DNA of 64,000 nucleotides from Pseudisothecium myosuroides (GCA_951799445.1 OX637287.1:32382224-32446223), one strand, 5' to 3'. Positions 12,201 to 25,950 are shown, counted from the first letter of the stretch. The notes: a model not told the origin generated them from the sequence alone. Made by a program: numbers and translations.

Positions 12201-13324
12201 AGGTAGAACATCCGAGATACGTTAACAAGCTTTTTCATTGAACTAATCCATGGTTCTCACTACGACCCCTTTCTTTTATCTATATTATTTTTCTTCATAT
12301 GAGCTTATTTAAAACCAATCAAAATAACAATTATAATCTTTTTTTTTACATAATAAAATAACTTGCATTACAACAATATGAAAATTTTTCATTTAAAACA
12401 TCCGCTTAGGCAACATGAGGATTAGTAGCGCTACATCTAAGGCTGTAGAAGCCTTCTGTGTCTACAAGTAGTTGAGAGTACTAGCTCTTCCACTGTGAAT
12501 CATGGTACACCTCCTCAAAACTCTTGGCTGAGATGTCTTTGTTACTATTGTAGAAGACCAATTTTTTTGTAGTTGTTATGGACATTCACTTCCTTTGTCA
12601 TATCACTTTGCAAATATTACTCTTTTGCTTGCCTCTTCACCAAAATCCACATCATAGCAGAAACCTTTATTAGTTTCAAATGTACCAAGGATATGTTGCA
12701 AAATCTTCCCTTGAAACAACTACAAGCTTCCTCAATCATCTAGATAATAGCCAATGGATGTACACATACTAAGATTCCCCTAGAATAGACATCTATTGAT
12801 GGAAGGCAAAAATTCTCCTTTGGTAGTGGAAATTGGTCATTTAGGAGTCACCTATAGAACACTCATCCTCATCATCAGGAGAATTCCTTCCATCTTGCAA
12901 ACCTAGTGCATTAGAAGACACCCTTCTAAGGTCATCTCCAAATGAGTCACTACTGCATACTGAGGGCAAGAGTCACAATTCCCCATATTTGAACTAAAAG
13001 AAGGAGAATCCGTAAACTTTGGAGGGATTCGATAATCAATTGACGCTCCATTAGTACCAATCTACTTGCTTGCTTGCAGAAAGTAACTCTCTAAATATAG
13101 ATGTTGTTGTAAGTTTGGGAGTGCAATCAATAATGTTGATTTGCGAATGCAACCAACTAAAATGCATGACAAGAAAATGCATTAGGAAAAATCTGAACCC
13201 TGCAAAGGGCTGTTTGACTTTCGGCCACAGATGCAAATACAAAGGGAACAAAAATTTACAAAAAATTAATTTTTTTTTTTTCAAAAAAAAAGAAAAAAAT
13301 ATTTTTTTCTTGAAATTGCTGATC
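9226..13324. other. Long AT-rich intergenic region
   Basis: The 128-codon ORF at 9332-9718 has no recognisable motif and sits at the edge of the repeat block. The rest is AT-rich with many stops in all frames. A box-B-like phrase (GGTTCAAGCCCC near 12071) was seen, but no tRNA cloverleaf could be built. Nothing further is supported. Confidence 0.4.
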
Positions 13325-13351
13325 TCACGTGGCACAAGTTGTGCCACGTGA
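13325..13351. promoter_or_regulatory. Perfect 27-base palindrome with two G-box/ABRE cores
   Basis: TCACGTGGCACAA and its exact reverse complement flank a single central G. Each arm contains CACGTGGC, the plant bZIP/bHLH G-box and ABA-response core. No gene starts nearby, so it may instead be the tip of a mobile element or a chance hairpin. The structure is seen directly; the regulatory reading is inference. Confidence 0.35.
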
Positions 13352-15103
13352 ATTCCTTATTTTATTTTATTTTATTTTTTGGACTGTAATTGCATAAGCT
13401 GCATGCAGACGTGCGGCCCCTTGCGGGCCTGAATTTTTTTGTAATAGGCTACAATATGTAGAATTTAATTTTGATCCATGAGGCAATCCCCAAGTACCAA
13501 TACAATTTCAACTTTGACTACATGCAAAGCCATACAAATTTTGAATCACACTTTGAACTTATAAAGCATGACCCACATCAATATATAAACTACATAAAAT
13601 GAAAAGACTAGTCTTTTAAGAAAACATGTAGCATTTGAACGTTCTACACTTATCTCATAATCTAAGCACTTGTAGAACAATTAGACAGCATCATTGGAAT
13701 TGCAATCATCAAAAAAGAGGATGTGAGTTACATCAAAACATTAGAATATCAAATGAATAAACTCTAAGATATTTGTCAATAAAGAATCAACACATGAGAA
13801 AAAGTCAAAACCTTTGTATATCCCAAATGGATAATTTGTAGAGAAAAAGATTGCACCATTGAAATTGAAATTTACAAATTAGAGGGGAGAGGGGGGGGAG
13901 GTAGGTCCAATAAAAACAAAACCCAGAATATGAAGTTTCTCTAGAACAACCTTATGATCCACACATTCTAAAATCCTAAACCCTAAATATTAAAATCCTA
14001 AATCCTAAACTCCAAATCTTAAATTTTTAAACCTACATACAGGTGGTTACATGAAAGACCAAACGTTTTGGTAGCATTTGCCAAATACTAGATTTTAGAT
14101 TGTATATTATGAGTAATTTGTAGCTGAACAATCTTAGTTGTTGATTGGAAAAATCAATGGCTAAAAGTATTGTTTCAAGTACTATGGACTACTTGTGAAT
14201 ACTAAAACAATACAATGTGAAAAAAAGATAGATTATCATAGAAAGTAGATACAATGAGGTATAAATTAATAATAAATAAAAACTCTGAACAAAAAAACTA
14301 AAAATTGGCAATTTGTGAGGACATGATGGTGATCAAATTTCACCAAAAAAATGAAGTTGAAACCATCTTCAATGTTTCAAAGTGTGCACACAAGGGAGCC
14401 CTCCTTGCACAAATATGGAGGACATAAAATTGTGCATTTTTAGAAGCCCCTTAGTATGCACATGCTTCCCTATTGTGAATAGACCATAGAAATTTCAGCT
14501 CTAAATCATTAATTTTGAATACTCCCTAGTACTAAAAACTCCTAAACCTCAAAGTGCGATAATATAGCAAAATTGACTTGTAAATATTAAATGATTCTTT
14601 TTAATTTCTAAAAAATAAAAGATATAATTACAATCAAGTTAAGGTAGGTTCGCATTGGGTGTTATGTGAAAATGGCAGGAAACAGATAATATGTGTCAAA
14701 GTTGGTAAATTGACCCTTTTCAGACTTGGAAAGTGACAAACCAAGTAAATTAAGACAACTGTGTTACGTAGTTTCGTTGCGTTCACATACATGTGGTGGT
14801 ACAGTCCTCTACTTGTTCTACGTGGCACATAGCACTTCAGAAGAGGACGTGTTGTTCACACCGGAATGTCCACCGCTGTAATCTCTTGGAACTCTGTCAT
14901 CACGGGTAGTCGCTTGGCGTTTGGACTACTAAATCTTCAGGTTTGGTTTTATGTAGATGGTAACTTACAAATAGCTGTTAAGAATTATGGACCAAACGTT
15001 ATAGTTTTAGAGCTCCCCTTTCTTTTCATCTTCTCAACAGGCACATCCATTTGCAAAGGGACATCGAAGTCAGTGAATGCCACATTTCTCCTCCACTACA
15101 TCG
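13352..15103. other. AT-rich intergenic region with telomere-like scraps
   Basis: At 13973-14035 there are degenerate CCTAAA/CCCTAAA phrases reminiscent of plant telomere repeats, but no regular array. No gene was seen. Confidence 0.4.
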
Positions 15104-15107
15104 TTAA

Positions 15108-15329
15108 CCCTTAAACATCGACGTAGCCATTCTATGGCTGATGGATGACAGAGAATCGCACTGTATAGGACATAAATGCAACTATTCATCCTTGAAATTT
15201 GTTGTGAAAAGGGAAGATCTTCTACAGTAGCTTGACTTCCAATGAGCGTTTTTGCAATTTTGTAAGACAATGATTCACACAGTAATGCAAAAGGATGATT
15301 TGGAGGGCCACCCCTTTGTCCTTTAAGGG
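15108..15329. mobile_element. piggyBac-type MITE, copy P1 (222 bp)
   Basis: The element begins CCCTTAAACATCG and ends TTTGTCCTTTAAGGG, giving short imperfect terminal inverted repeats. TTAA at 15104-15107 and at 15330-15333 flanks it, the target-site duplication of piggyBac elements. Its interior aligns by eye with P3 at 35880-36108 (shared phrases CAACTATTCATC and AAAGGGAAGATC), so the two belong to one family. It has no coding capacity. Confidence 0.75.
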
Positions 15330-15333
15330 TTAA

Positions 15334-16016
15334 TAACAGAAGATTGTTAACTTTCTTAACTAGTAGCTTCATTTGCATCTTGAAAACAACAACCAAGAGT
15401 CTTGATTAAGATTGAAGCAAGTACGCCATAGAGCTCCAAATTTTGTTCTTGGAGCTCTGAAATCGGGATTGTACCACTGTAGCAGTACTGCGCACAACAA
15501 TGTTGTCATCAGTAACAGACGATTTCAAATCCAGAGAAGCTAGAGCACTTCAGCTCAATTAATCATGCTTGTTGCGTACGGTTGATTTCCAATGCATACA
15601 CGATTTGGATCTGAATATATTGCATACATGATACACATAACATTCAGTAGCAGACTGGTGGGCTGCCTTCTCCCGGATGGAATGGTGTGGAATATACCAC
15701 ACCATCAGTAGCTAATATACACGCGTCGATTTTGTCAGAGTGAGTCAGCTGGCCATAACAATTCAAGGTACATTTAAAATTAAGACAAAACCAAAGTTCA
15801 TACACTTATTAAATAAAACACAATAAACGTTCAGCACCCATATAGTGTGTTTTGAAAACTCAAAATATTTTTGGTTTTGTATGAATTCAAGCTAAATGCT
15901 TGGTTCATTTTTTTTTCAATTTTTTTTGGGTGTTTTGTAACATAACTAAACACACAAAAAAAAATGAACCAAGCATGTAGCTTGCTTTCATACAAAGCCA
16001 GAAGCAATTTAGATTC
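15334..16016. other. AT-rich spacer between MITE P1 and the foldback
   Basis: Only short ORFs are present, and nothing was recognised. Confidence 0.35.
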
Positions 16017-16633
16017 TCAAGTGCAAAGACAATTTTATATATACACATGGGGTGGTAGGAGGTAGAACAACCCATGTGGGATAAATATTTTAGAATTTGT
16101 AGTTTCTTAAGCATTCAAAGTTAAGTAAAAAATAAAGAATTATGTTAAAAGTAGAATTTCAGATCACATTTAGGCATAGTAGAATAAGTTTTCTTAAAAA
16201 ACTTTGAACTACAAAAAGTTGGTAAATGAAGATAAGTTTCACCTCCGAAAATCCGTTTGGCATTTTGAATCTCCAATCAAAAGTTATGGAAAAATTTGAG
16301 AGAGGGTTTTTTAAAATGTTAAAGAAAAAAGGGCCATTTCAAACCCTCTCTCAAATTTTTCCATAACTTTTGATTGGAGATTCAAAATGCCAAACGGATT
16401 TTTGGAGGTGAAACTTATCTTCATTTACCAACTTTTTGTAGTTCAAAGTTTTTTAAGAAAACTTATTCTACTATGCCTAAATGTGATCTGAAATTCTACT
16501 TTTAACACAATTCTTTATTTTTTACTTAACTTTGAATGCTTAAGAAACTACAAATTCTATAATATTTATCCCACATGGGTTGTTCTACCTCCTACCACCC
16601 CATGTGTATATATAAAATTGTCTTTGCACTTGA
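16017..16633. repeat. Near-perfect foldback: 293-bp arms around a 31-nt loop
   Basis: The left arm 16017-16309 and right arm 16341-16633 are inverted copies of equal length with only a few single-base differences, separated by 16310-16340. Equal length with no gaps points to a recent origin. A transcript through this locus would form a long, nearly perfect hairpin, a known source of plant small RNAs. I saw no target-site duplication and no mature miRNA or parent gene. It could be a foldback transposon or an inverted duplication. Confidence 0.85.
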
Positions 16634-16932
16634 AAAACCAAACAAGTTATTGATGGAAAATGATTGTGTAGCATTATTCATTGGATTCTTTGCCAACATC
16701 TTCTTCTACAAATATTTGTTGATTTGTATGTTGGGTCCTAAAATTAACCACAAAAAATGGAACTTACCTTAATGTATTGCCACTATTTCTGTACCCAAAC
16801 TTACATTAATTATCTGAGGATGAATTTCGTGGATGAGGACTCGAGAGAGGTAAAGGCAGCCTCTCTGGAGGCTACTGAATGTTATGCATCTGTTAGGATC
16901 AAGCCCGGAATCAAGAACTGCTCAATTGTTAA

Positions 16933-17659
16933 CCCTTAAAGGACGGGCCTATAACCACTGATTTTAAGCCTCACCGCCCCTCACTTAGTTTGCTGCCATT
17001 TTGTGACAAGATATGCATGAAATTTTTTTGATTTATTTTTCGGAGATGAAATAACATGTCTTCTTTACTTCACCAAAATTTTAGATTTTTTTGTGAAAAT
17101 TTGATTTTTTTGAAGATAGAATGAAGAAAAATCATATCAAATAGAAAATAATTTCAAAAAATCTGAAAATTTCACTATGGGTGTACATTATAGTAACAAA
17201 CATCATGGTGTAAAGTTGAATTCCGTGCCATTATATAATTAGAATGTAGGATACATTGAAAATCCATCCAAAGTTCAAATTGCAATAAAATATTCAATAT
17301 TATAATTTTTTCCAAAATTCCAATTGGAGTATAAACTAGAATAGATGGACTTCATATCATTAGTTGGGTTCAAACTCAAAAAATATCATCTTTGTTGAGA
17401 AATTTCAGATCTAAAGCAAGGAGCAACAACTTCCTAAAATACACTAAAAATAGCATTTTTTGTGATCCGTTTTTTTTACCAATTTCTCATTCATAAATTA
17501 ACAATCACTAAAAAAACTACAAATTCGCTTGGGTACTCTTCATAATCCTTTGTGAAAGGTCAAGGAAAAAGAAATGGATGAATAACTGTTTCTAATCTCC
17601 CTCCATAGCACCACGCAGTCATCCAAACGCCATGAAATGGCTACCCCGGCATTTAGGGG
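16933..17659. mobile_element. piggyBac-type element, copy P2 (727 bp, non-coding)
   Basis: TTAA at 16929-16932 and at 17660-17663 flanks an element that starts CCCTTAAAGGACGGG and ends CCCCGGCATTTAGGGG. The ends are imperfect inverted repeats of each other and match the other TTAA elements in the window. The interior is AT-rich and has no transposase ORF. It is longer than P1, P3 and P4 and differs internally, so it may be a separate subfamily. Confidence 0.72.
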
Positions 17660-17663
17660 TTAA

Positions 17664-20600
17664 GCAACTTGAAGCAACAAGATTAATTGTGAAGCAGTTC
17701 CAAGAATGATGTAATGCCATCACTCATCAATAGTGATCAAACTCTAACCAAGAGTACAAGTACATGCTTCAGATGATTGTATCAGTACGTGGAACAACAA
17801 AGATAGAGAGACAGATGCTGAATGATGTAATGTCTTCACTCATTAGTAGCGGAAAACTAAACGAATTTCAGTAGGAGTACGGATCTATGATAACGATCTA
17901 TGCGCTAAAAATTTGTTGTGCGGGGAAAAATTGTTAGGTATTGGGTGCTTTTTTCGTTTTGGTATTGCCCTCACAATTCTTGTTGCTTGCCAGTGCTTCT
18001 ACGTTCAGTGGACTCTTGCTTGTCTCCCTACTTGTACCTGAGAATTCATTGAGGAATGTGCTTGGTGCACGCTGCGAGGGTTTAGGGTTCATTCACTCTC
18101 TACACTTGCATCTCCCCTGGCTGTGTTGTTGTGGAACAGGTGGATCACTGCAGAAATTCAAGAACAATGCCAACTCTTTCCCCACCGCTCTTTGCTAATG
18201 CGGGCAAAGCAGTGCCACTACAAAAGAGCGCACCTAATTGTCTGAGATCTTCATTTCCACTTGATTTTGTGTTTATGTAACTGCGGCGCCTTCTCTTGTT
18301 TCTCCCGCAAATTGAGTGCTTTGTTTGGAGCTAACAACGCTCTTATCTGCGGAGCCATGTAGGTTTGGTTCCTAAGAGCGCCCTCAGTGCGAACGTGCTC
18401 ACAATAAAACTTATATAATACCGTTCCTAACCACTGCCTAAGACTCAATGCAAACGTACATTTAGCCATTTCTAATAAAAAATTCAAATTCATGGGGTTC
18501 ATACTTCAAAAGTTATAGCAAATAACAACTTTATCATTCTGAATGTGACTCAAAATGGTAGAGTCTATCTTGCAATCACCCAAATCTACCATCCATTTGT
18601 GTTCAAAGTGCTTTGACTTTGGGTTGTCAAATAATAGGATGAAGTGGCAAGACAAAGTCAATTTATAGACAAAGTTATCATTTAGCATTACTAGTATGAT
18701 CATTCACAGCAATATTGATGTAAGAAATACTCACTATGGTCTTGACCTAGCTCTCACATATATCTGCATGAATCTAATCACATGGTTAGTTCAATTGTAA
18801 AACTATTATGTAATGTGGAGTCCATTCCAAAGTACACATATAGAGAGCTTTTACAAAGATCCTCACAAGTCACAACGGACTTGTTTGGATTTCCCTGTGA
18901 CTGATTTAGAGATTGTGTAGTTTGTCCCTGCTAGTTCTTGGCAGTTCTTAAGTTCTTCGGTGTTGTAATGTCTACAAGGAGTGATCTTCAAAGAAATCTT
19001 GAACACAAGAAAATTGTTGGGTTTCTTTGAAGGAATTTTTTCATTTTAACAATGGAGTTGTTTGGAATTCCCTATGAAGAAGATTAATATTGTTGGGTTT
19101 TCTTTATAGGGATTTTTATAAATTTTCCTCAAATCCCCCGTGTGTAATCCAAATTGGTAGACCTTACAACACATTGACACATCTTACATTTCAATGTTAT
19201 TTCCACCTAATATTGGGTAGATTTCACACCTTACAATTGTCCCATATTGATTGTCAAGGATACCATGGGGTTGGACATATAAGACTTTCAATTTCTCAAT
19301 CTTCAAATTGATGAATTCTATTCGTAGAAACCTACCATTTCTAGAGTTAATATGTTTAAAATACTTTAGAAGTTCAAAAAAATGAACTAAGGGTGAACAA
19401 CTTGGTTTTATAGTTCTACCTCCATCTAAGGGTGAACAATGATTGGTTGCTTATTGAAGGAAGTTGGATCAAGCTCTAGAAAAAAATGAAGATGGAAGGC
19501 CAATGGCATCTTCCTATTGGAGAGCCAAAACCTCTTCAATCAATTGCAATGAATTTTTTTTCAACATTATTAGAAAAGAATATTGAAATGCTAAGGTTCA
19601 AAAGAAACTATCCACTACAAAAATAAAATTGCTACCTAATCCCTAAGATATATAACAAATTAAAAATCGTCACCAACAAAGTTCAAAATAGGGAACTAAA
19701 CTCCTAGAATACTATGTTTATGAAACTTTATAATGGAATCATTTGCAAACAATATTTTCAAGTTGGTAAAGAGGGATATAATAAATAGTTGAAACCATCA
19801 AGGTAGTATTTGGAACTTGATGGAAATGATTATTTAAAAGATATGGATTGACAACAACTTGATTAACCTTAATTTCCAAAAAATGTCAAAATTAATTATT
19901 GTTAAACAAGGCACGAGGATCAACTTAGTAATTTTTCAATAAAATGATAAGTAGTTTCATAACTACACTTTCCATCATATATAGTGTGGGTAGGGGGGGT
20001 CCTTTTGAGGAGATAGTGAGGGATCGCTACCCACTCATTTAATAAGTGAATGAATTAGTAATCCCCATATCTATATTCTTTCATTTATTCCTTCCATATC
20101 TATATATATTTTTGAAGATGCTAAATTGTAATTGATATAGGATTAACCATATCCCATATCCCATACTTGCATTACTTATCTGTCATATCATATTAGTAAT
20201 CCATATACTAATAGTATTCCATATATCATATCCATATGTATTTTGTCTATATTCCATATATTGTACTCATATTAAAGTATTTTTGGCTTTGGATTTGAAA
20301 GGTGGGTGGGTGGGTGAATTAGGTATTTCATTAGAAGAGTTTTGGGGGCTTTGGAAGACCGTGAGTTCCCGGACTATAGGAACTCTGGGAACTTTGCCAC
20401 ATGCCCAGTCTGATGTGATACAAAGCGTGCTAAGTCAGAAATTAATATTTCATTTTTTTTTCAAATTGATTAATTTTTTAAATAATTTTTTTAAATTTAA
20501 TATTTTTCTTATTATTAAAATATTCTGACAGTGTATAGCAATTTCCAACAAGGTGAATAGGATTGAAACGACCCTCTCTTGCCCTCAAATCTCCCCTAAT

Positions 20601-21340
20601 GTCTTTATTTATTTATTATTTGCGGAGGTGGCTAGTTACTCCCTCTGTCCTAAAATAATTGTCCATCTTTCCCAAAATCTTGGGTGGATCACTCTATGTA
20701 TATTTTGGACCCTATGTGCGGCGATGGGGTAATTTTTGGGGGGTTATTTACCTCATCGGCAAAAATAAAAGGGTCCCTATAATTATTTAATTTGGCAAAT
20801 TGGTCTATATTATGGCACCCTATCATTACTTATAATATCCATGTCAATGTATTTTTTGCTAGGCTATACTCTTTATTAGGAAAAAAAAGTTATGGAAAAG
20901 CAAGGTAAAAGCAAAAAGGTAAGGAAAAAAAGTGCAAAAAATGCATCCGTAGAATTCAAACATACAAAGTTCACTATAGTCATGAGTAAATGAAAAAAAA
21001 TAGGGAGCATAACCAAAACTCAAACGTACAAAGTTTAACATAGTCACGTGTAAAGAAAAACAATGGAGAGCATAACCAAAATTCAAAGATACAAAGTTCA
21101 ACATAGTCATGTGTAAAAGGAAAAATTGGGAATCATAACCAAAACTCAAACATACAAAGTTTACCATAGTAGTGTGTAAAAGGAAAAAAATGGAAAACAT
21201 AACTAAAACTAAAACATACAAGTATATAACAATGCCATAAGAGACTCAAGGTATGTTGCACACTTTTTTTTCTCCTCACCTTGCCTAGGAATAATGGATT
21301 TCTACAAAGTGCCCATGAAATCGGACCCTTGAGGATGTCT

Positions 21341-21341
<1 letters not shown>
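17664..21341. other. AT-rich intergenic region
   Basis: No ORF with a recognisable domain. A Stowaway-like terminal phrase (CTCCCTCTGTCCTAAAATAA) occurs near 20640 without a partner end. A set of related 60-base phrases with CATACAAAGTT recurs four times at about 20960-21170, forming a weak tandem repeat on the plus strand. Nothing else can be supported. Confidence 0.4.

Positions 21342-21389
<48 letters not shown>
21342..21389. repeat. (TA)n microsatellite
   Basis: An uninterrupted TA dinucleotide run of more than 40 bases, likely length-polymorphic. Confidence 0.95.
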
Positions 21390-21391
<2 letters not shown>

Positions 21392-23341
21392 TTATTTTCG
21401 TAGGTTTAATGGAAACTACATAAACTTTGATTGGGCTTATAGAAATGGAAATGGAGTGCAACTTTGACATGGAGATGTTATTTCTTCAGTAGACACGCCA
21501 AAGAATGATGAGTGCTTTTCAGTTTTTTGTCATGTCATTTCTACAAGCTCAGGTTTCTAACATTTCTTCCACATTTGTTGCGTATGATTATGTGCCTACA
21601 TACGATTCATTGGAGAATTCTTTGTTTTTAATCTATGAGTCAAATCTATTGAGTATGTGGAATTTTTTTGAAATCTTTGACTATTCAGTTTGCAAGTTTG
21701 CAAGTTTATCCAATAAAGGTTAGAATGGTATGTTGTGCACTTGTGCTATTGACTTATCCAACATGTCATTTTTTTAATTCATCTTATACCTTGCTTCCAA
21801 GTATATGTTTTTTCAATTCTTTGATAGAAAGATTGATTATAATAGGGGTTAACATGGTGCAAATTTTATTAACAATCTATTTAATTGAGAAGTAGGGTTG
21901 TTACAAGAAACACTTAACATTTTTGTTTTAAAAACATTGTTTTTTGGGCATAGGATTGCCACTACTACAAGTACTATGCATATGCAATATAGTTCAAGTA
22001 ATGAAAATGGATTAAAAAACGAATTATAAATGAATTTAATAACATTAAAAATCATTAAAAAATCTATTGAAAATTAATAAAACCAATAAAAAACATTAAA
22101 AATAAATTAAAAATAAATTAAAAATGAATAAACAATCAATGCCGTATTGTACACTACTACTGATTATTGTAAACTACTATAGAGCTAGGGGGACCAAAAA
22201 ATAGTAGAAAATGGGTATATGAACATTTTTATTTTTAGTAATTTAGAAAAACCATAAAAATGAATTAAAAAATAGTCATATTCTTCTATACTTCGATGCG
22301 CTTGAATAGCACCAAATACTTCTAAGAGAATTTTTTTTCCCCTCATTCTAGTCTTCGTGCAAAGGATGATACTTTGAGCCCATATGTATGCTACAAATGT
22401 TAGAAAATTGCATAAAAACTTGTTGTCATTGTATGCAATCTTAGCACAACTACTTTTCAATTACTTCTCAACTACCTTGGCTTTGAATTTGTATTTCTAG
22501 ATCAAAAAAAGTACTAAAAATCTTCCAAATGACGGGCCAAATGAAAAAAGTAGACATACTATTGGGGGATGTTTAAAAATAATAAGCTAATTTTAAAAAA
22601 GGAAAAAAAATTATTCAGTGTCTACAACTACCACATATACCTTCATTTCAAATTTCATATAAAATTGACATATGATGCAAAGGTTATGAGCAAAAAACCA
22701 CTTGTCCAAGGCTAAGGGGACAAAAAAAAGGACAAATGTTTCTTGCAATGACCCTACAACAATTTTTTTGCTATGCATCAAAATTTTGAAAGGGGCCAAG
22801 AATGGCATGACCCTTAGGGGTAATGGTGTTTGAAGTTAGAAGTATATTTTTTCAAAATTTGCCCCATATAGTCAACAAAGTTTGACTCCTCTTGGAATGT
22901 GATTTTTGAATTAAAATTATTATTATGTTACTTTGAACTAAAAAGTATTTGGTCAATTTTTTTTTGATCAAATACCATCAAATACAGAGCATTATTTCAT
23001 GACAATTACATACTATAATATATTAGTTACATACATGCCAAATTTCAAAAAGTAAATGAGGAGTTTAGTAAAAATTCTTGAATTGCCTGAATTTTTTCGG
23101 GCAACCTAAAATTTTCAGCAAGGCATCCGAACAATATTTTCTTCCTTCTTGCAAAGGTGGTTAGTGTACACACGATGTGTCAAAATTTTACAAACATCAG
23201 TTCAAACTTGATCGTCGGACAATCGTCACTTAGGAGTTAAAGACGGTCTCGCCGTTTGGTTCCATACTAACTTACCATCATAAACTGTGTTCACATCCCA
23301 TCTGCAGGGAATAGTGTCGGTGGAAAATATTATGATATGAT
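21390..23341. other. AT-rich intergenic region
   Basis: Only short random ORFs and poly-A/T runs. No gene or repeat boundary could be supported. Confidence 0.4.
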
Positions 23342-23596
23342 TCAAATGATGATATGTGTGTCTCCTAGCGATTCAAACAGTGTCTTTGCATTGAAATTCT
23401 GGTCAAGGGGAACCTTCGGTATTATAAAGTATTCAACCGAAGCTCCTCTCCAGAAGCCTTTCGGGAGTTTCAGCTCTTCTACAGTTCTTGGCACGTTGTA
23501 CCGGTGCTTCCGATGCAGATCCCTTGATATCACCACTGTACCTGTCTGAGTAAACATGGCAGCTAATATCACTTCGTTAAATTGGCAGAATTCCAC
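23342..23596 (-). other. Possible orphan exon or gene fragment
   Basis: An 84-codon open stretch of normal base composition in AT-rich surroundings. The reading contains GTVVISRDLHRKHRYNVP and then VEELKLPKGFWRGASVEY, which look protein-like (mixed charge, aromatic residues). The opposite strand is also open for 70 codons, so the strand is uncertain. No family was recognised and no flanking exons were found. It may be a decayed transposon or gene fragment. Confidence 0.25.
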
Positions 23597-25950
23597 AACT
23601 TTGAACTATTCAGGACACAAGGCCTGAAAGATAAATGTATATTTTTTTATAGGTTTTTTTTAAGAGCTTTGTGCACATGATGGTCAAAATTTCTGGAGCC
23701 CCAAACTATGCCAATTTAACGAAATTGATGATTACTGTACAGTACAGTACAACAATTACCAAAGAAGGGACACATGACTACGAGCAGTGACTAGTCAACA
23801 GAATGATACTAATACAAGAAAGAGAAAAACGTTGGTCTTCAATTCACTGTGAACGAAGCAGTGAATGGCCAGAGCATGACCACAAGCCACTTGCATCACG
23901 GTAGCACTTTTCCATGCTCCACCAACGACAATAGTAAGTCAATGGAACTTTAATTTGACAATAAATTCCGAAGACTCTTAAACATATCTCTAATCAAAAA
24001 AACATTTAGACCATTTACCTTTCAGACCATATTTTGAGGCTTGCATGAGGAGGCTCCTTGTATGCCTAATTGCCTACTTGTATTGTAGAACCAGAGCGTG
24101 CCACATTTGGTGGCGCTTTGATAGATGGTTAAATGCAACACCCAGACCTCAATATTCTATCAAATCCTCTATTCTCCACCAAATCCTCTATTCTCCACCA
24201 AATCCTTGAGTACAAATCCAACAGTCGCAACTGAGAATGGACAACAAGAGCAAGCATGATCGAAGATGGAAACCTCGAGACTGAAGTCATCAATCCTGAG
24301 ACTCTCCAGGGACTTGGGAGTTGGGGAGATGGCGAATAAGGAATCTCTTCTCGAGCCAGAGACGGTGTCTATCATTAGCAGCCAGCACAGAGTCAAGCAG
24401 TGGGCGAAGAAAATTCTCACTGGTGGCGTAATTAGGAGCTTAAAATAAGATAATTTATTCCGCGTTCCACTAGGGCGGGGTCGGGTCGAAAGGAGCTGCA
24501 GAGTTGCTAGCGTCCGCGCGCAGCGAACGAAACGCACATCGACTGACTTCAATCCAAAGCTGAACATTGCTAGCTTGACTAAACAGCTTGGTGACTCTCT
24601 GTGAAGAGCTAAGCTTACCTCGCCGTGGAAGTCAGGCAACATCATCATCGACTGCAATGGCATAGCTTCGCCTGGGTGCTCAGGTGAGATCTTGTCTTCC
24701 TTTCCACCGTCGATCATTCCATACCTTGCTTTTTCGCTTTCCTGGAAATTCTGATCGCGTTTTTTTATCGGTAATGATCGGTAATGGTTTTGGCGGTACG
24801 AGGAGGAGCTTGGCTAGGGTCGTGGTCGTTGGAATGGGGTGGTTTAAAGTGTCAAAATTGAGACGTAGAGCTTGAAAAAGTAGGAGTCGCGCGCCATTTT
24901 CACTGCAATCCGCCGTTTTTACGTGTATATTGACAGCGACTCGGGCTCTGGATCGAAGTTTCTGAGTGTGGTACCCGATGTTTATGTCGTGATGAGTGCA
25001 ATGTGAGAATCGAAGCCGTGCTTGTCTGTGAAAATTTTGGGGCTCTTTGAAGGACTGGGCAAGCACTGCTTTAGGTTATACGATTGTATTAGTTTGAATC
25101 GTTTATTTCAGAACGTTCGCCAGAATTGTAACTTTCAAGTGCCCTGAGGTCAGACTTGTGTAGATGGGCGACTGAAACTGCGCCATTTTCATTGAAATCC
25201 GGCGTTTTGACGCGTATGAGGGTTGAGTTTCGTGTTTGCTGGTGGGGTTGAAGTCGATCACAATGCTGTCACTTAGGTTTATGGATGCGTCGTAGGAAGC
25301 TCCAAAGTACTTACGAAGGGAAACAATGGCCTGGATTTCAGTTGATTTAGATTCCGGGGTTGAGTATAAAGTTCAACCCGCCGAAGAACATTTCCAGAAT
25401 CTCGCACAGCAACGATTCCCTCGACTGATTCCGTGTCATTCGTCCAGATTTTTAAACACTTTACTGTTCAGGATTACGTCAGAGTGACCCTGACGTATGC
25501 GTATATAGTAATACCTCATGGCCTGTAAGCAAGTCATCACTCCAGGGAGTCAAGGTTCATTCGCGCTTGAACTTGTAACAGATTCACTCGATCGCGGCCG
25601 CGTTTCATGTTCACCCTGCAACACTCCTGGATTTGATCGATTTCATGTCGGTTTGGACTTCCTGTATCGTCTGTAGTCCTGTTATTTCATGTTTTCCCGC
25701 ACAAGAGCAAAGGAGTGACGAAATTGGGAAGCGCTTTCGAATGTGCTATTGAACTCACTTTCGACCTCGGCCGAGAATTCGGCACCGAATGTTGGACACC
25801 ACGTCCTGAACTTTATGCACACCCCGTTACGTCCATTTACTCGGTGTCCCTCCTCGTGAATTTGAACGAAAGGATGATGAACGATTGCGCCCGTGTGCAG
25901 CTTGTAGGTTGAAGTCCGCGGAGTCGGCTTGCTGTGCATGATCTGACGCA
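23597..25950. other. Upstream region of the ammonium transporter gene
   Basis: GC content rises from about 24.2 kb. ORFs at 24169-24717 and 24680-25066 (minus) look like chance readings of a GC-richer promoter or leader region. A direct repeat (CAAATCCTCTATTCTCCAC, twice) lies at 24159-24199. A donor-like CTCAG/GTGAGAT occurs near 24680 and could begin a 5' leader intron of the plus-strand gene. That is a guess. Confidence 0.3.

Noticed and set aside
13973..14035. Interstitial telomere repeats
   Set aside because: Only a few degenerate CCTAAA/CCCTAAA phrases with irregular spacing, no regular heptamer array.
20637..20665. Stowaway-like MITE terminus (CTCCCTCTGTCCTAAAAT)
   Set aside because: The opposite terminus with the inverse sequence and a TA duplication was not found within about 500 bases, so no element is called.
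24169..25066. Overlapping minus-strand ORFs of 182 and 128 codons
   Set aside because: No recognisable domains or paired splice sites. They fit chance open frames in the GC-richer promoter side of the ammonium transporter gene.
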